Shown: positions 1 through 6,164, counted from the first letter of the stretch. The stretch: 6,471 nucleotides of DNA from DASROJ01 sp035646975 (GCA_035646975.1 DASROJ010000278.1:1-6471); one strand, 5' to 3'. A program made the numbers and translations. Notes: generated from the letters alone by a model not told the origin.

Positions 1-179
1 CCGAAGATCTGGCCGCCGCCCGGTGGCCGCTGGCCAGACCGCCTCATCTGCTGGAGACAAGCCTGCCCGGAGTCTTCGCGGTGGGTGACGTTCGTGGAGG
101 CAATGTCAAACGCGTGGCGTCGGCGGTGGGCGAAGGGTCGATCGCCGTCGCCTTCGTTCACAAGGTCCTGAGCGAATAG
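1..179 (+). CDS. Thioredoxin-reductase-like FAD-dependent oxidoreductase, C-terminal fragment
   Basis: Only the last 58 or so codons are in the window; the reading frame enters at base 3 and ends at TAG 177-179. The visible peptide contains LPGVFAVGDVRGGNVKRVAS followed by AVGEGSIAV. This is the typical C-terminal end of the thioredoxin reductase/pyridine nucleotide-disulphide oxidoreductase fold. The GVFAVGD segment (bases 69-89) is the FAD-binding motif whose Asp contacts the flavin ribityl chain, and the following R/K-x-V-A-x-A-x-G-E-G helix packs on the flavin. The NADPH domain and any redox-active CxxC lie upstream of the window, so a true thioredoxin reductase cannot be told from a ferredoxin/flavodoxin-type reductase or a fused sensor form. 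The stop codon overlaps the AGGAGG of the next gene, which suggests co-transcription with the zinc finger protein. The family assignment is firm; the substrate is unknown. Confidence 0.85.
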   Translation, partial: EDLAAARWPLARPPHLLETSLPGVFAVGDVRGGNVKRVASAVGEGSIAVAFVHKVLSE

Positions 180-183
180 GAGG
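178..183 (+). promoter_or_regulatory. Shine-Dalgarno site for the UBP zinc finger gene
   Basis: A perfect AGGAGG sits inside and just after the stop codon of the upstream oxidoreductase, 11 bases before the ATG at 195. It supports that start and tight co-translation of the two genes. The spacer is slightly longer than the optimum. Confidence 0.7.
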
Positions 184-194
184 CTGATCCACCC

Positions 195-476
195 ATGACG
201 TCCGCGATCCCTGCCGGAGCCTGCGCTCACATCGGCGCCATCAAGACGGTCAGACAGCCCGCGAAAAGAGAGTGCGAAGAGTGCGTCAAGACGGGCGCCA
301 CCTGGGTTCATCTGCGAACCTGCCAGCAGTGCGGCACGACCCGATGCTGCGACGACTCTCCGAACCGCCACGCCACCAAGCACGCGCGCAGCAGCAAGCA
401 TCCTGTGATCGCGTCGGCCGAGCCGGGGGAGCGCTGGCTCTACTGCTACCCGGACGATGCGTTTGTCGAGTATTGA
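195..476 (+). CDS. UBP-type zinc finger domain protein (small, single domain)
   Basis: This 93-residue protein is almost entirely one ZnF-UBP domain. Candidate zinc ligands are visible in the family order: C10 and H12, C27 and C30 (CEEC), C43 and C46 (CQQC), C51/C52, H59, H63 and H69. The tail (GERWLYCYPDDAFVEY) matches the usual end of bacterial members, where the W-x-Y-C-Y segment closes the fold. In eukaryotes this fold binds the C-terminal Gly-Gly of ubiquitin in deubiquitinases and HDAC6. Bacteria generally lack ubiquitin, so the ligand here is unknown. The protein is predicted cytoplasmic, with no signal peptide or membrane segment. It lies 15 bases after a thioredoxin-reductase-like gene. 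I recall this pairing from other bacterial genomes, which suggests a functional link with the flavoprotein, possibly as a small partner or thiol/zinc module. Domain identity is secure; function is inferred. Confidence 0.88.
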   Translation: MTSAIPAGACAHIGAIKTVRQPAKRECEECVKTGATWVHLRTCQQCGTTRCCDDSPNRHATKHARSSKHPVIASAEPGERWLYCYPDDAFVEY

Positions 477-492
477 GCCGCCTGGTCGCGCC

Positions 493-915
493 ATGAAGTC
501 ACATACGCGTTACATCACGCTGAACCTGCCCGGCCGTTCCGGTTTCGTCAACATCACCCCGCAGGTGGAAAGCGCGCTCGAGGAGTCCGGCATCAGGGAA
601 GGGCTGTGCCTGGTCAACGCGATGCACATCACGGCCAGCGTCTTCATCAACGACGACGAGGCCGGTCTGCACGAGGACTACGCGAGGTGGCTCGAATGGC
701 TGGCACCCTATGATCCGTCACCCGAGCGGTATCACCACAATCGCACCGGTGAGGACAACGGCGACGCTCACCACAAGAGGCAGATCATGGGGAGAGAGGT
801 GGTGGTGGCCGTGACGAAAGGGCGGCTCGACTTCGGACAGTGGGAGCAGATCTTCTACGGGGAGTTCGACGGCAGGCGCCAGAAGCGGGTGCTCATCAAG
901 ATCCTCGGCGAGTAG
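493..915 (+). CDS. yjbQ: YjbQ/UPF0047 family protein (annotated as secondary thiamine-phosphate synthase)
   Basis: This 140-residue protein is a full-length UPF0047/YjbQ family member, a small trimeric beta-rich fold. Conserved blocks are visible: NAMHITASVFINDDE (residues 42-56), a HHNRTGEDNGDAHHKRQ block (81-97) with candidate ligand residues H45, E87, D88 and H93, then IMGREV and the C-terminal GQWEQIFYGEFDG (115-127), a variant of the family signature. E. coli YjbQ has weak promiscuous thiamine-phosphate synthase activity, the source of the common annotation; the physiological role is not known. The start at 493 was chosen because the family usually begins a few residues before the first strand (here MKSHTRYITL). 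An in-frame ATG at 457 would overlap the zinc finger gene and add 12 atypical residues. Neither start has a good Shine-Dalgarno sequence, so expression may depend on read-through translation from upstream. The gap to the zinc finger gene is 16 bases. Confidence 0.88.
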   Translation: MKSHTRYITLNLPGRSGFVNITPQVESALEESGIREGLCLVNAMHITASVFINDDEAGLHEDYARWLEWLAPYDPSPERYHHNRTGEDNGDAHHKRQIMGREVVVAVTKGRLDFGQWEQIFYGEFDGRRQKRVLIKILGE

Positions 916-923
916 CTCGTTGC

Positions 924-3197
924 CTACAGCCTGGCATTGCGCAGCCGCAACGCGTTGGTCACCACCGACACCGAGCTGAAGCTCATCGCGGCGCTGGCGA
1001 TCATCGGGCTGAGCAGGAGCCCGAAGAACGGGTAGAGCGCTCCGGCTGCAATCGGCACGCCGAGCACGTTGTAGACGAAGGCGAAGAAGAGATTCTGGCG
1101 GATGTTGCGCATCGTGGCGCGCGAGAGCTTTCGCGCCCGCACGATGCCGCGCAGATCCCCTTTGACCAGCGTCACCCCGGCGCTCTGAATCGCCACGTCG
1201 GTGCCGGTGCCCATCGCGATGCCGACCTGGGCCAGCGCGAGAGCCGGCGCATCGTTGACCCCGTCTCCCGCCATGGCGACGACCCGGCCCTGCTGCTGCA
1301 ACCGCCGCACCGCTTCGCTCTTTTCCCGGGGAAGCACCTCGGCCTGGATTTCGTCGATGCCGAGCTGGCGCGCGACCGTCTCGGCGGTGGCGCGCACATC
1401 TCCGGTCACCATCACGACGCGGATCCCTTCGTCGTGTAGCGCGCGGATCGCCTCCGCAGTGGAGGGCTTCAAGGGATCGGCCACGCTCAACAATCCGGCG
1501 GCCCGGCCATCGATGGCGACGAAGACGACGGTGCCACCGTCCCGACGCAGCTGCTCGGCCCGCGCCGCCAGGCTACCCGGCTCGACGCCAAGCTGCTCCA
1601 TCAATCGACTGTTGCCCAGCGCCACGGAGGTCTGGCCGGACATCGCGGTGACTCCCATGCCGGTCACCGACTGGAAATCGCGCACCGGCGCGGGGCTGAC
1701 ACCCCGCTCGCGCGCCCCCTTCACGATCGCCGCTGCGATCGGATGCTCGCTCGCCGCCTCCACGCCTGCGGCCAGCCCCAGCATGGAGTCGGGCCCCTCC
1801 ACCATCACCAGGACCGGTCGTCCTTCGGTCAACGTGCCGGTCTTGTCCACCACCAGCGTGTCGACCTTCTCGAGGATCTCGAGGGCTTCGGCGTCGCGGA
1901 TCAGGACGCCGGCGGCTGCCCCGCGTCCGGCGCCCACCATGATCGACATCGGGGTGGCCAGACCCAGCGCGCAGGGGCAGGCGATGATCAGCACCGCCAC
2001 CGCGTTGACCAGGGCATGCCCGGCACGCGGCTCGGGTCCGACCAGCAGCCAGACCACGAACGTGATCGCGGCCACCACCACCACCGTGGGAACGAACCAG
2101 GCCGAGACCCGGTCGGCAAGACGCTGAATCGGCGCACGGCTGCGCTGGGCATCGCTCACCATCCGGACGATCTGCGCCAACAGCGTGTCGCTGCCCACGC
2201 GTTCGGCGCGGATCTCGAGGCCGCCGGTGCCGTTGAGCGTGCCGCCGGTGACACGGTCGTCGACGACCTTGCGCACGGGAGCCGGCTCGCCGGTCAGCAT
2301 CGACTCGTCGACGAAGCTTTCGCCTTCGAGCACGGCCCCGTCCACCGGCACACGCTCACCGGGGCGAACCCGCAGCCGGTCGCCTGGGTGGATCAGCTCC
2401 AGCGACACCTCTTCCTGGACACCGTCCGCGCCAAGACGCAGCGCCGTCGTGGGCGCCAGGCGCAGCAACGCCTTGATGGCGCCGCTGGTTTGGGAGCGGG
2501 CGCGCAGCTCGAGCACCTGGCCCAGCAGCACAAGCACCGTGATGACGGCGGCCGACTCGAAGTAGAGCGGGCGATCGCCTGACCTGAAGATCGCAGCCAC
2601 GCTGTATAGATAGGCAGCGCCCGTTCCCACGGCGATCAGCGTGAACATGTTGAGGCTCCGGTGAACCAGTGAGGCCCACCCGCGCTGGAAGAACGGCCAG
2701 CCGCACCAGAGGACCACGGGTGTCGACAGCAGCAGCTGCACCCATCCGAGCCTCTCCATCATCCCCAGCACGAAGACCGGCACCGAGAGGGCCAGCCCGA
2801 CCAAGAACCGGCGGGTCATGTCGGCCAGCTCGGGGTCGGGCCGATCCTGATCCGTCAGCGTGACCCTCGCCGGCTCGAGCGCCATGCCGCACTTCGGACA
2901 GGCGCCGGGTCCGACGCGGCGCACCTCGGGATGCATCGGGCAGGTGTACTCGGCCTGCGCGGTGTCGGCCTGCGCGGTGTCGGTCCAAGCTGCGTGGGGC
3001 GTCGGGGCGCGCACGGACCCCGACGCGCCGGCTACCGGTGGCGCGGCGGACGCGGGGGAGAGGTATGCCACCGGATCGGCGGCGAACCGATCGCGGCACC
3101 AGACGCTGCAGAAGTAATAGGTGCGTCCATCATGTGTATGTGAGCCCGCGGCGGATGCGGGCTCGACCACCATCTGGCAGACCGGGTCGGTCATCAC
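924..3197 (-). CDS. copA: Heavy-metal (Cu+-type) translocating P1B-ATPase with YHS and CPMHP metal-binding N-terminus
   Basis: This 757-residue ATPase is predicted to pump Cu(I), or possibly Ag(I), out of the cytoplasm. Module order: YHS domain (about 3-48; DPVCQM, YYFC, C30, C34), an Ala/Pro-rich linker (49-83), a heavy-metal-binding domain (84-109; YTCPMHPEV and CPKCGM), then the transmembrane ATPase core. Core motifs are complete: actuator TGE (302-304), CPC in the transport helix (407-409), phosphorylated D451 of DKTGT, nucleotide-binding H485-P486 of SEHP, and GDGVND (644-649). Late helices carry N-x6-YN-x4-P (Y709, N710, P715) and P-x6-M-x2-SS (M738, S741, S742), the signature of the Cu(I) subgroup (P1B-1). 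There is no classical HMA ferredoxin-like CxxC domain. The first codon is GTG 3197-3195 or the adjacent ATG 3194-3192; GGAGA at 3208-3204 serves either. It is divergent from the NHLRC2-like gene, and no metal regulator is in the window. The symbol reflects family and likely substrate, not orthology to a specific CopA. Confidence 0.93.
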   Translation of the reverse strand: MMTDPVCQMVVEPASAAGSHTHDGRTYYFCSVWCRDRFAADPVAYLSPASAAPPVAGASGSVRAPTPHAAWTDTAQADTAQAEYTCPMHPEVRRVGPGACPKCGMALEPARVTLTDQDRPDPELADMTRRFLVGLALSVPVFVLGMMERLGWVQLLLSTPVVLWCGWPFFQRGWASLVHRSLNMFTLIAVGTGAAYLYSVAAIFRSGDRPLYFESAAVITVLVLLGQVLELRARSQTSGAIKALLRLAPTTALRLGADGVQEEVSLELIHPGDRLRVRPGERVPVDGAVLEGESFVDESMLTGEPAPVRKVVDDRVTGGTLNGTGGLEIRAERVGSDTLLAQIVRMVSDAQRSRAPIQRLADRVSAWFVPTVVVVAAITFVVWLLVGPEPRAGHALVNAVAVLIIACPCALGLATPMSIMVGAGRGAAAGVLIRDAEALEILEKVDTLVVDKTGTLTEGRPVLVMVEGPDSMLGLAAGVEAASEHPIAAAIVKGARERGVSPAPVRDFQSVTGMGVTAMSGQTSVALGNSRLMEQLGVEPGSLAARAEQLRRDGGTVVFVAIDGRAAGLLSVADPLKPSTAEAIRALHDEGIRVVMVTGDVRATAETVARQLGIDEIQAEVLPREKSEAVRRLQQQGRVVAMAGDGVNDAPALALAQVGIAMGTGTDVAIQSAGVTLVKGDLRGIVRARKLSRATMRNIRQNLFFAFVYNVLGVPIAAGALYPFFGLLLSPMIASAAMSFSSVSVVTNALRLRNARL
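2951..2980. repeat. Exact 15-bp tandem duplication in the ATPase linker
   Basis: CGGCCTGCGCGGTGT occurs twice in direct tandem (2951-2965 and 2966-2980) and a third copy begins with CGG at 2981. Read on the minus strand it encodes DTAQA repeated (residues 73-77 and 78-82 of the ATPase). It lies in the flexible linker between the YHS and CPMHP modules. It is in frame and does not disturb either domain. It looks like a slippage duplication. Confidence 0.9.
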
Positions 3198-3264
3198 GCG
3201 GCATCTCCGGAGGTTTTCATCTAGGCTATGCTAACACCTGCCCATTGGAATCCTTGGAGCGCCC
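3198..3264. promoter_or_regulatory. Divergent control region between the copper ATPase and NHLRC2-like genes
   Basis: These 67 bases are the only place for promoters of both divergent transcription units. For the + strand, TATGCT at 3227-3232 is a 4/6 match to a sigma-70 -10 box; no convincing -35 box sits at 17 bases. For the - strand, TAGCAT overlaps the same AT-richer patch, also with a poor -35. The ribosome sites are GGAG 3256-3259 (5 bases before ATG 3265) and GGAGA 3208-3204 on the other strand; the latter lies within the 8-base palindrome CTCCGGAG at 3205-3212. I see no recognisable CsoR or CueR operator. The location is firm; the exact promoter elements are guesses. Confidence 0.4.
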
Positions 3265-4731
3265 ATGAAGCCCAACGCGTCACAGACGGTTCACTGTCCC
3301 GAGTTTCCCTCGGGATCCACCTGGCTGAACACAAGCCGCCCGCTCACCGTGGCGGGTGATCTCCGGGGCCGGGTGGCCGTTCTGGACTTCTGGACCTACT
3401 GCTGCATCAACTGCATGCACCTGCTGCCGGTGCTCGCGCGGGTCGAGCGGCGCTTTGCCGGCGAGCCGGTCGTCGTGATCGGCGTGCACTCGGCCAAGTT
3501 CATCTCGGAGCGCGACCCGGCGAACATCCGCCGTGCGATCCAGCGTTACGGCGTGAAACACCCCGTGGTGGTGGACCCGGTTCACGACATCTGGCAGCGA
3601 TTCGCCGTGAAGGCCTGGCCCACGCTGGTCATCGTCGACGCCCAGGGCTTCGTGCGGGAAACCCTGCCGGGGGAAACCGACGAAACCACGCTCACCACCG
3701 CCATCGGCTCGCTGCTCGATGAAGGGCGCGAGCGCGGCGTGCTCGCCGCCGGGACGCTCGATGTCGCCCCTGACCCGGACGCCGACAGCACGCTGCTGCG
3801 ATTTCCGGGGAAGCTCCACGTGGACGGAAGGCGCCTGTATGTCGCCGACAGCGGGCACAACCGGGTGCTGGTGACCGACTTCAACGGCGGAATCGAGATG
3901 GTCATCGGGGAGGGAGGTGTCGGCACGCATGACGGCCCGGCGACCGACGCCTCGTTCAACAACCCGCAGGGGCTCTCGGTGATTGGCGAGACGCTGTTCG
4001 TGGCCGACACAGGCAACCATCTGTTGCGCGCCGTGCATCTGCCGACGTTCGAAGTCACCACGGTAGCCGGCACCGGCGAGCTGGGACAGGGACAGGGGCG
4101 CCCCGATCCCCGCGTCCCGCTCTCGGTCCCGCTGCGCTCTCCCTGGGGACTGTTGTCGCTGGGCACGCACCTGCTCATCGCGATGGCCGGCTCGCACCAG
4201 ATCTGGGTTTACGATCCTGAAAACGGCGTCATCGCTCCATGGGCGGGAACCGGCGCGGAGGACCACATCGATGCGCCGCTCAAGGATGCGGCCTTCGCGC
4301 AGCCCAGCGGGCTGGCACGGGCCGGCAAGTTCGTCGTGGTGGCCGACAGCGAGGTGAGCAGCATTCGCGCCCTCGATCTGGAGGACGGCATGGTGCGCAC
4401 CCTGATGGGAAGGGGCCTGTTCGACTTCGGCGATGGCGAAGGCGCCCCCGAGCAGACGATGCTGCAGCATCCTCTCGATGTCGCAGTTGGCGCCAACGTC
4501 CTTTACATCGCCGATACCTACAACAACAAGATCAAGGCGCTGTCGTTCGGTTCGATGGAGACGCGCACGCTTTTTGGTGACGGGGACCCGGCGACCCTGC
4601 ACGAGCCGGGAGGCCTCGCCGTGGCGGACGGCATCCTGCTGATCGCCGACACGAACAACCACAGGATCCTCAGAGGAGACCCGCGGACGGGCGCCCTCCA
4701 GGAGATCCACCTGGAACAAAGGAGCAACTGA
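3265..4731 (+). CDS. NHLRC2-like protein: thioredoxin-fold domain fused to six-bladed NHL beta-propeller
   Basis: This 488-residue protein resembles the first two domains of animal NHLRC2 but lacks a third C-terminal domain. The thioredoxin/TlpA-like part spans about 10-165: strand VAVLDFWTYCC leading into CCINC (46-50), with C47 and C50 as the expected CxxC pair and an extra C46. The cis-proline is at WPT (P119). The NHL propeller follows, with one recognisable blade core each near ADSGHNRV (194), ADTGNHLLR (247), AMAGSHQIW (306), ADSEVSSIR (360), ADTYNNKIK (416) and ADTNNHRIL (461), giving six blades. There is no signal peptide or lipobox, so it is predicted cytoplasmic. Its substrate is unknown; the domains suggest thiol chemistry on a partner held by the propeller. 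The start is ATG 3265 with GGAG 5 bases upstream. Its stop overlaps the YceI start by one base. A long open frame on the opposite strand is a GC artefact. Confidence 0.9.
   Translation: MKPNASQTVHCPEFPSGSTWLNTSRPLTVAGDLRGRVAVLDFWTYCCINCMHLLPVLARVERRFAGEPVVVIGVHSAKFISERDPANIRRAIQRYGVKHPVVVDPVHDIWQRFAVKAWPTLVIVDAQGFVRETLPGETDETTLTTAIGSLLDEGRERGVLAAGTLDVAPDPDADSTLLRFPGKLHVDGRRLYVADSGHNRVLVTDFNGGIEMVIGEGGVGTHDGPATDASFNNPQGLSVIGETLFVADTGNHLLRAVHLPTFEVTTVAGTGELGQGQGRPDPRVPLSVPLRSPWGLLSLGTHLLIAMAGSHQIWVYDPENGVIAPWAGTGAEDHIDAPLKDAAFAQPSGLARAGKFVVVADSEVSSIRALDLEDGMVRTLMGRGLFDFGDGEGAPEQTMLQHPLDVAVGANVLYIADTYNNKIKALSFGSMETRTLFGDGDPATLHEPGGLAVADGILLIADTNNHRILRGDPRTGALQEIHLEQRSN
4718..4724 (+). promoter_or_regulatory. 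Shine-Dalgarno site for the YceI gene, inside the NHLRC2-like gene
   Basis: AAAGGAG lies within the last codons of the NHLRC2-like gene, 6 bases before the ATG at 4731. That ATG overlaps the upstream TGA as TGATG. This arrangement fixes the YceI start and predicts translational coupling of the two genes. Confidence 0.85.
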
Positions 4732-5333
4732 TGCGTCGAAGAACACATCTCGTCATCGCGGGACTCATGGCCGTCATGCCGCTGGCGGCGGTCTCGCCGG
4801 CACGCGCCGTGACCCTCGAGATCGACCCGGTGCACTCGGTGGCGGGGTTCAAGGTCCGCCACATGATGATCTCGAACGTGACCGGGGAATTCGGAAAGAC
4901 CACAGGCGTCGTCAACTACGACCCGGCTGATGTCGGCAAGACCACCGTGGAGGCGACCATCGACGCGAGCACGATCACCACGCGCGTCCCGGACCGCGAC
5001 AACCATCTGAAGAGCCCGGCCTTTTTCGACGTGGAGAAGTTCCCCACCATCACCTTCAAGTCGAAGAAGGTGGAGAAGGCCGGCGACGGCAAGCTCAAGG
5101 TCACGGGCGACCTGACCATGAAGGGCGTGACCAAGGAGGTCGTGCTGGACGTCGACGGCCCGAGCGCTCCGCTGACCACGCCCCAGGCGGTGAAGTACGG
5201 GGCGTCGGCCACCACGAAGATCAACCGCCAGGACTTCGGCGTCTCGTGGAACAAGACGCTGGATACCGGTGGAGTGGCCGTGAGCGACGAGGTCACCATC
5301 GACATCGAGCTCGAGATGGTGCAGAAGAAGTAA
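4731..5333 (+). CDS. Secreted YceI family protein
   Basis: This 200-residue precursor has a clear signal peptide: MRRR, a hydrophobic core (LVIAGLMAVMPLAAV) and an ARA site with predicted cleavage after A26. The mature part is a complete YceI beta-barrel, a lipocalin-like fold that in characterised relatives binds polyisoprenoid or quinone-like lipids. Family landmarks are visible: the opening IDPVHSVAGFKVRH (H35), the VTGEF turn, the HLKSPAFFDVEKFPTITFKS block, the GDLTMKGVTKEV block, and the closing RQDFGVSWNKTLDTGGVAVSDEV stretch. It should act in the periplasm or be released; no lipobox or anchor is seen. It is translationally coupled to the NHLRC2-like gene and is probably the last gene of its unit, followed by the hairpin at 5344-5367. 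Its ligand cannot be read from sequence. Confidence 0.93.
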   Translation: MRRRTHLVIAGLMAVMPLAAVSPARAVTLEIDPVHSVAGFKVRHMMISNVTGEFGKTTGVVNYDPADVGKTTVEATIDASTITTRVPDRDNHLKSPAFFDVEKFPTITFKSKKVEKAGDGKLKVTGDLTMKGVTKEVVLDVDGPSAPLTTPQAVKYGASATTKINRQDFGVSWNKTLDTGGVAVSDEVTIDIELEMVQKK

Positions 5334-5343
5334 CTGAAGAGGG

Positions 5344-5367
5344 GCGGGCCGGCGCACGCCGGCCCGC
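5344..5367. terminator. GC-rich hairpin, probable bidirectional terminator
   Basis: This is a perfect 10-base inverted repeat, GCGGGCCGGC (5344-5353) and GCCGGCCCGC (5358-5367), with a 4-base loop GCAC. It starts 10 bases after the YceI stop and ends 14 bases before the stop of the convergent gene. There is no T-run on either side (TTCACG after it on the + strand, CCCCTCTTC on the - strand), so it is not a textbook intrinsic terminator. Position and symmetry still favour a stop or RNA-protecting role for both converging transcripts. Confidence 0.65.
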
Positions 5368-5381
5368 TTCACGCCCCCCTG

Positions 5382-6152
5382 CTATTTCAGCTTGATCCCC
5401 GGCTGCTCCTCGGTGCCGCCGATCTGCGTCACCTTCCCGTTCTCGAACCGGATCTCCATCTCCTGCTTGTCGCCCGTCTTGGCGGTCCAGAAGCCTATCT
5501 TCGATCCCTCGCCACGCTGGATCGTCCAGATCTCGACCTTGGCGCCGTTGTCGGTCGATCTGGAGATCTTCTCGGGGTCGCCCACCGCCACCATCACCTG
5601 CTCGAGGGTCATCCCCTTGAGGACCTTGCGCTCCACCACCGCCTGCTTGATGTCGGCGGGCCAGTCGTACTTCTGCTCGATGGACACATCCGAAAACGCC
5701 GCCTCCCAGCACTTCGAGAAGTCGTCCATGCTCCTCAGGTCGACGAATTTGAGGACTCCGTCCCCATCGCCGGTGCGGCCGGTGCCGACCAGCTCGATCT
5801 CGAGGCTGTTCTCATCGGAATCGAAGTTGATGTCGTCGGTCTTGACCATGTCGTTGACCCGAAGCACGAGGCGCCGGCCCTCCGCATGGAAGGCGCCGCC
5901 CTGGATTTCGGCCGATTGCTCGATTTTCACGCCGTCCTTTGCGGTGACCGTCACCAGCGGCCGCTTGTAGGTGCCATACGGGTGCCTGCCGGAGAAATAA
6001 GGCACGTTCGTCTTCAGATAGAACGTCTTGCTCGACTTTGCCTTCATCTCCTTCTTGAGATCGGACTCGAGGCTTCGAGCCAGGGGCGTTCCCGCCAGCA
6101 CGAAGGTGCCAAGAACCGCCAGCAGCAGCATGCGAATGGGCAATGATCTCAT
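5382..6152 (-). CDS. Exported protein of unknown function with BamE-like C-terminal motif
   Basis: I do not recognise the family of this 256-residue protein. It begins with a signal peptide: R7 then MLLLAVLGTFVLA, with likely cleavage after V18-L19-A20. There is no lipobox, so it should be free in the periplasm or outside. Next come a charged Lys-rich segment (31-45), a beta-rich region (about 46-135) and a region with the only cysteine, C148. From about 165 comes WPADIKQAVVERKVLKGMT, then LEQVMVAVGDPE (G180-M181-T182, G191-x-P193) and alternating strands. The GMT-x-EQV-x4-G-x-P pattern resembles the start of SmpA/BamE-type folds, where it marks helix 1 and the following turn; this is resemblance only. 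The start is supported by AAGGAGG 5 bases upstream. It lies 15 bases downstream of the S9 peptidase gene and is probably co-transcribed with it. It could be a cell-envelope accessory protein. Confidence 0.8.
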   Translation of the reverse strand: MRSLPIRMLLLAVLGTFVLAGTPLARSLESDLKKEMKAKSSKTFYLKTNVPYFSGRHPYGTYKRPLVTVTAKDGVKIEQSAEIQGGAFHAEGRRLVLRVNDMVKTDDINFDSDENSLEIELVGTGRTGDGDGVLKFVDLRSMDDFSKCWEAAFSDVSIEQKYDWPADIKQAVVERKVLKGMTLEQVMVAVGDPEKISRSTDNGAKVEIWTIQRGEGSKIGFWTAKTGDKQEMEIRFENGKVTQIGGTEEQPGIKLK

Positions 6153-6157
6153 GGTCT

Positions 6158-6164
6158 CCTCCTT
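6158..6164 (-). promoter_or_regulatory. Strong Shine-Dalgarno site for the unknown exported protein
   Basis: Read on the minus strand, AAGGAGG lies 5 bases before the ATG at 6152. It starts 3 bases after the stop codon of the upstream S9 peptidase. It fixes the start and fits co-translation from one mRNA. Confidence 0.85.

Noticed and set aside
457..492. Upstream ATG at 457 as the YjbQ start
   Set aside because: It overlaps the zinc finger gene, has no ribosome site, and would add 12 residues unlike the family N-terminus. The ATG at 493 fits better.
1201..2582. Several long + strand open frames opposite the copper ATPase
   Set aside because: They have low-complexity Ser/Arg/Ala/Thr or His/Gly/Arg composition. 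The opposite strand carries every P-type ATPase motif.
3192..3220. An 8-codon minus-strand leader frame (MKTSGDAA) ending in a TGATG overlap with the ATPase ATG
   Set aside because: It has no ribosome site of its own, and its interior is the ATPase ribosome site. It is most likely chance, though a tiny coupled leader cannot be excluded.
3280..4746. A 488-codon open frame on the minus strand opposite the NHLRC2-like gene, the same length as that gene
   Set aside because: Its product is His/Arg/Gly-rich without recognisable motifs, while the + strand has full thioredoxin and NHL signatures. It is a GC-rich antisense shadow, and the equal length is coincidence.
4518..5372. A 284-codon minus-strand open frame opposite the YceI gene
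   Set aside because: It is biased toward Arg/His/Leu/Gly, has no family motifs, and overlaps two well-supported genes and the hairpin. It is an antisense shadow.
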